A DNA stretch of 64,000 bases from Crossaster papposus (Eukaryota > Echinodermata > Asteroidea > Velatida > Solasteridae), in assembly GCA_037893245.1 (NCBI GenBank), contig JBAIAA010000093.1, positions 310,001-374,000 on the forward strand. Direction: 5' to 3'. The position numbers and the translations under genes were made by a program. Each line of letters begins with the position of its first letter. Positions within the stretch are counted from its first letter, which is position 1. Below are positions 11,401 through 23,400 of the stretch, one piece after another. Below the pieces are notes generated by a model. It was not told where the DNA came from and did not search any database. It was given only the letters and a program-made list of their open reading frames with translations.

Positions 11401-14400
11401 GACAGGATTACAAGTAGTCTTTCTGAATCACTTAGCTACACTACACATAGCTTGACGTACATGTACATGTAGAGTGCAGGCACTGTATGTAGAATCACGT
11501 ATTGCTATGCAGGGTTCTAGCCAGGGGGATTTAAGTAATCATTATAGCTAAGGTTAGGCGCAAACCTGTGTCTATTGTCCAATCCCTTTCCCGTGGTCTT
11601 TCGTCTGTCGGCCCAGTGATTGCGTGAGAGGGTGTTATTTTGGTAGTCTGCTTTCGGGCCTGGCGGTAGACTTCTGCTGAAACAGAACCTGCATTTCCGG
11701 CCGTAGAGGTTAGGTCGTTTACCAATATTGGCTGGGGTAGTCGTCCGAGGGCAGTAACGCCACAATATGAATAAAGTTCAAATGTTGGAGGCCTTTTGGG
11801 GTTTGGAACAAAAACCATTAAGTACGGTAATATTAAACAAAAGAGCATAAACTGAATATTTGATAGTAAATCTGCACATTTCCTGTGTTCTGTAATGCTA
11901 ATTCTCACTGCACAATGAAGGGGCTTTGCTTTGTTACTAAGCTGACAGAACTTGTGGACTGTCCGGGAAAACTGAAATTATTTCAGGAATTAAAAAAACA
12001 AAAAACAAACCTAGCTTTTGACAAAGACTCTTTTGTCTACATTTAAACACATGCATGGTTTTCCTTTGTCTTTTTCAAACCCAGGTGTTCTTTCTAATAT
12101 CTTTGTTTAATTAAATGCATGCTGCTTTATCCTTTATTACAATTATTTAATTTAATGGTGCATGAACCTCAGAACTTGTGGTCGGCCAAGTTTTATTGCA
12201 CATTTAACTCAAAAGTAAATTCTATGAAAAAGATTTCGGAGAAGTTTGTGAGGGAATGTTATTTTTAATCATTCTGCCAAATTTCAGAACATAAAAAAGC
12301 GAGATTATTGCTAAATGTTTCTCAATGTCACTGGTGTATAATATCTTGGCTAACTGGAAGTTTTGGTGCATAACAAAGTCGTTTCCGTGTGACATCGTCC
12401 TTCCTGTGTTTTTCCTTGTCCCTCGTTCTCTGTTTCTCCCCCTCCCCTACCCGTTCCTCCCTCCCCGTTCCTCCCCCCTTGTTTTCCCCCTCGTTTCCTT
12501 CTTCCCCACTCTTCATTTCCTCCCCATCCCCCCAATGCCCCCCCCCCCCCCATTTCCCCCCCCCCTCGTTCTCCCCTTTCCCCACCCCCTTCCATCTCGT
12601 CCACCATACCCCCCCCCCCCCCTTGTTCCCGTCCCCCTCCTTTTAACACCCTCGCAGGGAGTTGGGACTTTCCTCGCGAGGCGGCTCGTTCACGAGACGT
12701 CCCCGCATCATTGCCGACGTAACCACAGACCAGGACAAAGGCCCGGATACTGATCGGAATACCACCATAACCGCAACCATAACCACCACCACTACCCCTC
12801 CTGTAACCACGGCAACTACCACTGTTCCTACCACGGGGAGAAGGTAAAACCAAGAGGGGAGGGGCCATGATCAAAAAGTGGGCTGGGATTCCCCACTTGG
12901 TCTAAACATGGTTTCAATCTTCTTGTCGATCTGCCTTCTAATCTTTGTCTGTCTGTGTCTTTTGGACAAATATTGTTTGTTGGTTTTCTAAATGTGTACC
13001 TTCTAAATTTAGAAACTGGTTTAATTATTGCGGGCAACTTTTTTTCTTCCATTATTTTCTTCGCAATGTGGGACAGAATGGCTTCTATATTTGCATTGCT
13101 GCTTTTTCATTCAAAATGATGTACATACATGTATAAAGTCATATTTGTAAAGAAGAAATATTGAATGAAAATATCGTCCCTTTATGAAAAGAAAAATGGC
13201 TTGTATTATTGATCTTGTCCGAGGGTTTAGACAAATGATAGTTTACCAGTATGCGCCGTAGGACGTATATACCGTACACGCAAAGTTTTCCCCAGATTCA
13301 AAACAGATGACGCATAAGCGCGTCACAAGCAAGGCCGGTAATGCGTGGGTGTGCTTCCTGAACCCGCCTCGGATCGAGTTTTGTTAAAAATAATTCCGCG
13401 CCACGGATCAGCGATGTTATAATAATCCCGGCACGAAGTGGTTAACCAGTTTGTGGTTTAGACAAATGCTAGGCCTTGATCGAGACGTGTTTATCCGTCA
13501 TTCGTATTGAATTCCAGAGACGTTTTGTGTGTACATACACGTCATCCGACGTGAACTGGTTAACGAGGCTTTTCTAAATTTCTATTTTGTATTTGCTGTC
13601 ATTTGTTAACAGGAGAAATTTGGATGTTTGAAATTATTGTTATGAATCCAGTTGTGGAATTTGTTACGAGTTATCATGATTAACAGATTGTCTCCCTCTC
13701 AACCCAAAATATTTCTGTTGCATTTCTCCAATTTGCCATTTTTGGGTGATAACTTTTTTAATAACCATGCGTGATGTGATATTTATAAGAGTTTTTATGA
13801 TTGTTCCCCAGGTTTCTTGTTGTTTTCCTATTTTTCGCAGTAACATTTACCAAACTCCTAACAATGATATTACCCTTATTCATCAGTCTGTTCCCCTCTA
13901 CAGTTCTACACTATGGTCCACAGTAAGTCAATATTCTACTCCTCTTTTTTCAGGTCGTACATGACACCAGCCAAAGATGAAGAGTCAGAAACACAACGTA
14001 AAGTCCGAGCCAAGAGGGAAAGATCATCACGAAGATCAACTCAGGTATATATATATATATATATATAAAACACCAAAAACTATGAAGCTCCCATTGATTT
14101 TAAATTGATTATCATGTGGTATTGTTTATGAAGAGTTGATAAATGTTTCCATTGATCGACCCTTCATGAACAATACCGCACAGTATTAAATCAATTGTGC
14201 ACTGTGAATCGCTGAAAAGGTTGTCGTTTTGTTTTTCTAGTAGAACCAAAGCAAAACTTGATCGTAACGTGTTTATGCATCATCTGTTTTGAATCTGGGG
14301 AAAACTTTGCGTGTATTTACTTCCTCCGGTGCGAACTGGTAATCAGTAACACAGTGTTACTGTTTGTTTGCATCAATATTAGGGAGTGACAGCGGAAGAT

Positions 14401-17400
14401 TTAGAGGGTGCTAAGACTGCAATCCAGAAGAAAACAGATGTCAGGGAGAAAGATGATAAGAACGAACCCCAAAAGGTAAGAGATTGGCAGTTTGGTCTTA
14501 AGGTTAAAGCTTGGTGGGTTGCCTAACTCAAGGTGTTTGCTGGTGAAAGGGAAACTAAAGCTAAAAAAGGGGCCACTACAAAATGTATGCTGCATTGTTG
14601 CTTTCAAAGTGCAAATTCAATTAAAAGCTGGTTCATTCTTGGTGCGAAAGTTGTAATTTGTAATTTCAGGGCATTTTTTCGCACTGCAAATTTCCACATT
14701 TTCCACATTTCCAATATGGCAAATTAGTTTACGCCATGTACTAAATATACCCCTCCCACATTAAAGAAAGTGAATAGCAAAAAAAAATCAATTTGTGAGT
14801 GGTGTTTTGTGGTCTGCCTTGGATAGGACAATAAGAAAGAAGAGGAACCAGGAAGACCTGCAAGGAGAGTTGGGAGGGTATCACTTTCAAGTAACAAGGA
14901 GGTATGTCATTGGCCAATCATAAACCACACTGTGTTTTACAATTGTTACAGAACACACCCGTCCAATTGTTTCAGACCACACCCGTCCAATTGTTTCAGA
15001 CCTCACCCATTCAACTGTTTCAGACCACACCCGTCCAATTGTTTCAGACCACACCCGTCCAATTGTTTCAGACCACACCCGTCCAACTGTTTCAGACCTC
15101 ACCCATTTAACTGTTTCAGACCACACCCGTCCAATTGTTTCAGACCACACCCGTCTAATTGTTTCAGACCACACCTGCCAATTGTTACAGACCACATTTC
15201 CTTCACTTATTTCTTGCTTGCTGTGCTAATTGGTTTTAAGCTATGCTTGGCTTGTTTTAACCCACTATAAATAAGTATTCCAATACAACTATTTTGGAAG
15301 TAGGCAAAGATAATGTAGACAATAATTCATATAAACACATAAGTGTAGTGCCAGTCCCGTTCACTGTGCACATAAATGCAGAGTTGGGACCAGGGCTTTT
15401 TGTTTGCTATTACCCGAATTTGTATTAACATAGTTTGTATTAACAGAGTCAAATGTAGTCGGTTCTTTTCAATTTCATTAGGATAGTCTAGGCTCAGTCT
15501 GTAGTCTCCAAAACCAGGCATTTCTTTCTTCATTCTCTAGAGGATTAATCTGTGTTTCCAGTCAGTGTTTGCCAGTATTGTATCCTTGTAAGTTGTTAAT
15601 TGTTATTAATTGTTACTTTAATACACGTTCCTGTGTGATTTACTAATGAAACAACTGGTATTTGGCACTAAGTAGGGTCTCACTAAATCCTCTTAGATCT
15701 TTCAAACTCTAACCAGGAATTGACAAAGATTTTGTAGTCTAATCAGACTGGTCTTTTCTGTTTTGCAAAGCATCTCAGGTTCAGCAATTAATTGCATGAT
15801 AGATGTATCTATAAGTAACACCAAGAAACTAAATAGAACAGGGAACAACCCATGATTTGAACCCTTTCAATAAGCTAACCAAATTGACATTCTAATCATT
15901 CTCACCAGACAGCGCACAGTGATTAGTTTGTGTTACATAGTAATCAACTTCCTAAATAGCCTTTGCAGCTTGTTTGTCAATCATGCTACTAACACCATAC
16001 CACTTTTTCATTTTAAACAGTTGTGATCTTTCAAAACCGACTCAATTAAACGATGCCATTGAAGCGATTAAAAATTGAAAATCCGCATTTCAAGGAGTAA
16101 ATTAGTTTAACCCCCGGATACTGTTGCCACAATAGTGTGAGGTATCAACATATAAATTACTCAGGTGATTATTGACAATGCACTCATCTTCAATTACCCA
16201 GTAATTAACAAAGTCTTAAGTTAAATAGTAGATAATATTTTGTGGACATTTTACATGTGTAATAATTGTTTTGATTTTTATTAAATAATTCTTTTCATTT
16301 GTGCCACATCAATAAAAACACATACATTTGTACTTCAAGCATTTCCCCCACAAATGTTATGATAAATTTAGGTCCAAATAAAAGTTAAACAATATTCATG
16401 AAAATATCTTGTCGAAAATTACTGTACTGTACACAGTGAAGCTATTTTCACCTCATTTGCTGGTAACACTGCCTACTCACAACTAATGCACTCTGTGGTG
16501 TTCTTCAACCCATGTCTTGACATTGATGATGACATACTGCACACAAATGCTTCATTCTCAGCATCTTATCTTTTGATGCCTACCAACAAAAAGAAAGACC
16601 CTTTCACCCAACCTAATCCCTTATGATGCCAGATATTCTACCCTTCCCTTCCCGTCTTAACAAAAAGAGAAATGCACTTCCACAGTTCAACCTCCTCCGA
16701 ACGTTGCACTCTTCAATTCTGGCTACTCCGGCCAGATAATTCTGATAACACAACCAATTAAATCTGTCGAATTCACAAATGGCCCATTCTGTATTGCCTT
16801 TTCATGAATGATGCAGAATGCATGACATTTATCCCTGGCGCAGATGGAGAAATCACGTTTGATAATTAGCAGACACCTTGGAGTGTTTTCCTTTCCGTGG
16901 AAAGCAAAGCACCTCACTGCATGCAGAATTCCACTTGAATGCAAAATTGTTACAATCTTCATTCGATGTAATGATGGAGATTGGTTGTAGCTTTACTGCT
17001 ACCACAGTGCTCAGTGGTCTGTTTATAGATAAGAATTGTTTTATTGTGAAGTTTGCCACAAGTTAAACAAATTGTATTGGTTAATCAATACAATTGGTCA
17101 AAGAGAAGTCTTATTTTTCCCTTACTAAGTTGTTTCTTTATAAAAAAAGAAATTGAGAAAATACACTGTTTATATCAATCTTCATATAGATAATTGGGGG
17201 GAAAAAAGGAGGCTGAAACCCCAAAACTGTTTTTCTTGGAAGCAACATTTGTATTAATCTTGTGTCTTGCCTTGGTTGCAAAATGCCCATTTATTCTATG
17301 GTCGGGATCACATATCGGGAACAGTGTGATCCGGCTGTTGGTTAACAATCAAATCTCGCCTAATTGATGAAGTGAAGCGGCCGCTGGATCACTGATCGTG

Positions 17401-20400
17401 ATCCCTATCTGTGTGAAACTAACGGGTTTCTAGATTGATCTTGATTTAGATTTACACATCCAAACACAGAAATCATTACAACTCGTCATTAAGGCCACAG
17501 AAAGGATTCACAGATTAAGCTATTGCAGGATTGCCTCTTTAAGTCCAGATGAGACTGCTCCTTTAAGGGGTCTCTGTCTCATTGTCTTTGTCGTCAATCC
17601 CTGTTTAATTAACCAGTTGACATCTCTTGGCTCTTGGCCCCGCGGTGTGATGCACCAGCTGCTTGGCATGCCAGGCATACCCAACATGCCTCTCAGGGCA
17701 TTTTCCCACGGTACTGCCGTCTGCCTTGATTGGCTGAATACTTAATGACATGCTAATGAGGCACTTCAGTGCTGACGCATTATTACTAGTTTTTATTCTG
17801 CTTAATATCACTTTAGAGTCTTTAGTATTGCACAGTTACATGTGTACCTTTGATGTGATTTTCATGGAAAATTAGTCGGAGATAACTATGTTTTGAAAGC
17901 CTTTTTAATCTCCAAGCCTCAAAAGATGTGCAGCAGATTTTATAGACAGGTACCCATGCAGGACATGGAAGATGCTGAATGATCATTGAGGCATGTCAGT
18001 CTGAAAGAAGGGAGCACTCCCCCCCCCCCGACTCTGAATATTTGTATTTATCACTCTGTATACGTTTCCTTATCGTATATCTTTGTTTTACTACATTCAA
18101 TGTTTTTTGGGGGGGAAGGATTAATTTGTGCTTTCTTCAGGAAAAAGTCAAGTTGTCCAAATATTTCAACTTAACCAGTTTGCTTCAGATGACTTATATA
18201 AATGCAAAGTTTTTTTGAGATTCAAAACGGATTATGGATAAACACGTCTGTCAGCAGCAAGCGAGGCCGGAAATAACACTGATATTGGCCTTAATCCGCC
18301 TTGGATTGAGTTTCGTGAAAAAGAATCTCGCGCCTGAGCTCAGTCTCCTCTACAATAATTCTGGCGCTAACTGGTTAAAGGTAGGATAAACCATTTGCAG
18401 ATATCAAACATTTTTTACTACCGAATTATTAAGAAATGTCTTATTTGAAAGTAAATAATGATCCTAGGCATCTAGCAAAATAATTGTGCTAGAATTTTAT
18501 GAAGGAAGAAATCACAATTTTGGCCCCTTTATTCCACTCAATCCTTATTCCATCTCCATTTCCATCATCGTCTCATCTCGTCTCTCAAGAAAGCCCTCAT
18601 TTTCTCCTCGTTATCCCCCTTTCTTGACACCATCATCTTCCTCGCCTTAATTGCCACTTCTCTAGTCTCTCACTTTCCCCCAGCGTGCCAAATTCTCAGC
18701 ATTTTACCACCAGACGGATGTTTCTTCAATTCAAAGACAAATTCTGGTCTAGACAAAATGTGGACTCATCTGATTCACCCGACAAATGAGCGTCAATTCC
18801 TTGAATAATAAAGTAGTCTTACATTATTATCGGTATGGCTTGTCAATGAAGTGTGTGAAATTAATACCTTGTTTGTTATTTGTCTAGGGACCTCGTTATC
18901 AATTCAACTTCTACATTAAATTTAGATGTGGTGTGGGGAAACAAGGGATATATATACACTGTTTTGTTTGTAGAAACTGTACATAACAAAAGCACCCAAA
19001 AAAATTGTCCCCCCTACGTTACACTGGCCCCCTACGTTGCACTGGCCCCCTACGTTGCACTGGGCCCCCTACGTTGCACTGGCCCCCTACGTTGCACTGG
19101 GCCCCCTACGTTGCACTGGCCCCCTACGTTGCACTGGCCCCTACGTTGCACTGGCCCCTACGTTGCACTGGCCCCTACGTTGCACTGGCCCCTACGTTGC
19201 ACTGGCCCCTACGTTGCACTGGCCCCTACGTTGCACTGGCCCCTACGTTGCACTGGCCCCTACGTTGCACTGGGCCCCCTACCTTTCACTGGGCCCCCTA
19301 CCTTTCACTGGGCCCCCTACCTTTCACTGGGCTCTTGGCAATCCTCAAACGCTTGACTGATTATTTCAGAGATTTGCCACTTTCCTGAGTCTCAACTCTT
19401 TGATTTCCTTTCTCTTTTCACCGCTGAGGATGATCTTAGTGTCTTAATGAGACCAATCTGTGACAGTTTTCAGCACCATCCACTACGTGTTAAAATACTT
19501 GGTCTGGTTGATGTCAGAGATGATCGAATTGAAAATAAAATAAAGATGCCGCTGTCTGCTGGTGGAATACTTTACGTTGTTTTCCAGAATTTGTGGGACT
19601 GTTTCATTTTACAAAAACATATGTTAAAAGTTCCCCTTGTGAACTGGATGTCCAATATCTCAATGCTCATATCATTTGTTCTCACAATGTAGACTGTTTG
19701 TTTTTTATAGCATCTTTAGATATTTACACAATGTAATTCAAATTAAACTTTCTTTTGCAAGTGTTTTGTGAGTCGATGGGTTTTATTAGCAAGCATGGTC
19801 TTGTTACTAGAGCTGGCAGAGACATCAGTGCATTTTCAAAAGAATTGACATTTTGTTGCCTTGGTCATACCTGATCACAGACTAATTATTTGTTGTTGAA
19901 TGTCTAATTGATATTGTCCGATCAAAGACATGCACGAAAAGTAGGATTTTCTTTAAAGTCGTGTAGGCAGACTAATTTTCTCTGTCTCTGGCATTAAAAT
20001 GAAACCAAAGCGCTTCGGCTATGGCAAGATAGAAGTGGCTACTAACACCACTCCGCTTGGAAACGGTGCCTGCTATGACACTAGGTCAGTACACACTATA
20101 TTCACATTTTTATTAATTTTAATGTAATTTTTACTTCTCTAATGTCATAAGTTGCAACTCTCAAATCTCAAAACTGTCTAGAGTTTTGTACTTTTGTGCT
20201 TTTGGTAAAAGAATTTCTCCTCAGAACTGCAGAAAGAAACTAAAATTGTGTTACCTTGTGGATTGGGAAACAATAAAATGCCTTGACATTAATTCTTCAT
20301 TAACTCTCTTGGTAGCTGTGCTAATAACTTTGCATATGAAAATGAATAGCTTGTTTAGGTGATACATATGCATGACTAACACGTTGATTTCATTTCTTTC

Positions 20401-23400
20401 TATTCTTTTTAATCCATTCATCACTAATTAATCAGAGGAAGGGATGAAACAAAAACAACCACAACCAACAACTTCATTTACTAATTTCTGCAGTGAAGCT
20501 ATTCGCTGAACTACACTCTCTTTTTTTGAAAACCATTTTAATTTTCTTGTAAGATTATCATTTTATTTCCTTGGAATACAAACGTAGTTAGCCTCAAGTA
20601 TGGATTGACTTTTGTTTTGTTGTAGGAGTCGGAACCTGTTCAGCAGTTCTCTAGTCGCAGGGCTCCTCCAGATAACCAATCTAACACCACAGCAACGTTT
20701 ACAGCTCGACCAGGTCGTACTGGATCCACATCAACTGATGCCCCCGGTACCTCTATGCGTACAGCTAGACTTCCCTCCTCACAAGGTATTGGTGATAAGG
20801 CCCCCACTGTTCTCTAGATATTTCACTCCAGATCCACAGATTGACATTCGTTTTTGGAAGCTTGTGATACAAAAAGTTACAAAAAGTTCCAAGTTTTAGT
20901 AAATACTTATGTTGGATTGTATGTGTTCAGACTGTAGGTCCAATAGATAACCCACAGATATGGTTCTTATTTGTTACTTACTCCAACTTCTCACTCTCAG
21001 ACACGGATGAAGCAAAAGCAAAAGAGCGACGGCAGAACATCCGGAAAGAGCGTGAGCAGCAAGACCAGGAACGTCAGAAGGAGAAGGAACGTGAAAAAGA
21101 AAAAGAAAAAGACGATGATGATAAGTCGCCCAAGAAGAACACCTCGATTTCACGACGCCGTCCGCGTGAACGGCGACGTGCTACAGGCGTCATTTTCATT
21201 GATGAAGAGGTATGTGGTTGTAATGGTCTTGTTGCAGCTCGTCTTGGAAATTGTATGCCGTCCTTTTGTAAAGATGTAAACACTGGATACTTGGGCTGTT
21301 CTACTCTTATGAAGATAATTCATCATCTTGCTAATACTCGACCCATGACCTTTCACTTACCACTTCGCCACTGGGCTTACTGGAGTTGTTCAGTCTTTCA
21401 AACGTCACATATATGGTACTGCAGTCTATATGTGGTATGATCAAATTAAAAAAAACGTTCCCAGAATTACCTTAACATTACCTCATTGCTTTATTTGTTG
21501 CCAAAAGACACTATTACAAACAGGAATTGTAAAACTGAAAGTCCATCCACTTGGTGATAACACAAATTGTCACCACCCGCTTGTCAGATTTCAAGTGGGG
21601 TATTTAAAGTCACAGCAGTAAATGAGGGTCTCTGAATTACTTAGCTATGGCCATCAATTACACACACAGCACTGGTAGTAGCTAAATTCTCTTGCCCTAA
21701 ATGTGTGTTCCGCCAGCTATAGCCCACCTTCTTGAAGTGGCTACATTTTGAAGGATAGCACATCAATAACTTGAGAAACCCACAAGAAAGTATTTGTAAA
21801 AACAGCATGGTTAAAACTAAGCTATTGCAGCTTCAGGGAGCTATGGCTAGGCAGTGTCAGAAAAACAACTTGGAAGTATAACAAGAATTTTTCTTTTTCA
21901 TTTTTGATAGACCAGGGAAAAAGCCTCAGAAAAGACCAAAGCTTTAGTAATATATTTATGAACTTGAATGATGTAGTGAACTACATTATGCATTACTTGT
22001 TAGAGTTTAGCTCTAATGCTTTACTAACCTAGAACCAGTAACAATGAGCTACCCAGTTGTAGTAAGCAGAAATAATTTGCCTATTATTTTGTTCTCTGTT
22101 AGTGCTCTAGTGGCATGAAAATCAGCTAAGCATTTATAAGTTGTGCTTGCAAACATTGTCTTGTAATCTGATGCAAGTTCTGGAGGTTTAGACAGTACTA
22201 CATTTATACATGTTGTTCCTGAGTCATTTGGAAAATAGCCCGGCAACTTTGATTCATCAAGAGTTAGAAATTTAAGTAAACTTTGCAGCAAAAGTTATCT
22301 GTTATCTTCTGGACATGAGCTTGGTCCAGAGGGTAAATTATTCAGTCAGTACAAGCAATTAAGGGGAAACTCTACATGGATATCAAGGAGTTTGGGGATA
22401 TAATGTTCGTTTGTAATTTGATCAATAAAATGGCTGTGATAATCTGAAGTAATAAAAGATCTGCTTTTTGTGTGTCAATTTGTGCTTCTTTATAACACAT
22501 CTCTGTAATAATTTCCAGCTGCTTTGAAATAAACTCGTCAACGTCAGAAAAGCTGTTCTGTGTCTTGGCTCTTTCTTAACAGATTTGTGGCAATTAACAT
22601 TTATTCCCTTCTATTTTTAACAAAACCTGTTTTCCAGAAAAGGTTTATTGCACTTTCACTTGTTGTCCTAGCTGCTGTAGTTGTAGACATTGCATGCAAA
22701 CCATATGGTACACATCGACTGCTAAATAGTAGACCACATATTTTCGCACTTGTTATTGTTAGATGAATTGCCTCTTTTTTCATAGTAAATTTGTGTTGTG
22801 TTGAAATAGTCACAGTGTGTTTCTTTCATGAACATTCCTAGAATAGATAGACTTGTTAGTTTCGCAGCTTCTATGTACTTAAAGTAAAATCATCTAGAGG
22901 AGTCATCTTTATAAGCAGGATAACAGGGTTCTCTTGTAGGTCAAAATTCCTTCAAAGGTCTTGGTTATTTTTATTTGTACATGTTGTTTCTCAATGACAA
23001 ATGTCTAGTTTGACTAAAGTAGTGTCTCGATATGAATAAATTGACCGTTGACGTTGGTACACATTTGATCTCAACTTCAACCTAACTGCTCCACAAGGTA
23101 CTCGTATATAAAAACTGCTGTTATGCAGTTTTAGGTTTTACATTTAGTAGTTCACAAATTGGCAGTTTACATGCCAAAGTTAGGAGCCACTGCGCAAGAT
23201 TTAACCCTTCCACAGGGGTTAAACATATGGTAATGACCAATTATGACTAAGTAATGTTTCCACCTATCTGGGATATTTCAATTCAGTAGATTTGAAATCT
23301 GAATTTTGGCTAAAAATGTTAATTTTGTGTTGGTATTTTTGTTAGTTGGTTTTACTTCTAATTTTAAGAAATGTTTTTCTGCTTAGAATGAAGACGAATC

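Larger units (their letters stand above)
14902..20625. other. MYPT intron, 5.7 kb
   Basis: Holds two minisatellites (14940-15195, 19009-19333), an R2 MITE with an adjoining R1 fragment (18171-18530) and a pair of small GGATCAC hairpins (17303-17405). A GC-richer stretch at 19999-20083 ending in a donor-like gtcagt was examined and not accepted as an exon. Confidence 0.6.

Noticed and set aside
12350-12874. 174-codon minus-strand frame, Gly-rich
   Set aside because: It comes from the C/T-rich tract and the antisense of MYPT exon 5; low complexity without start context or splice support.
18880-19388. Open frames of 107-158 residues with repeated [11 protein letters not shown] words
   Set aside because: They are read-outs of the 17/18-bp minisatellite in all three frames.
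19989-20083. A GC-richer segment opening with ATG ([12 protein letters not shown]...) and ending at a donor-like gtcagt, considered as a MYPT exon
   Set aside because: It would end in phase 2 while the next exon (20626) must be entered in phase 0 to read exons 9 and 10 correctly. No good acceptor precedes it and no family similarity is seen.
20612-20899. 95-codon + strand open frame overlapping MYPT exon 9
   Set aside because: It is a shifted frame; the phase-0 frame links exons 8 and 10 and fits the family's polar linker.
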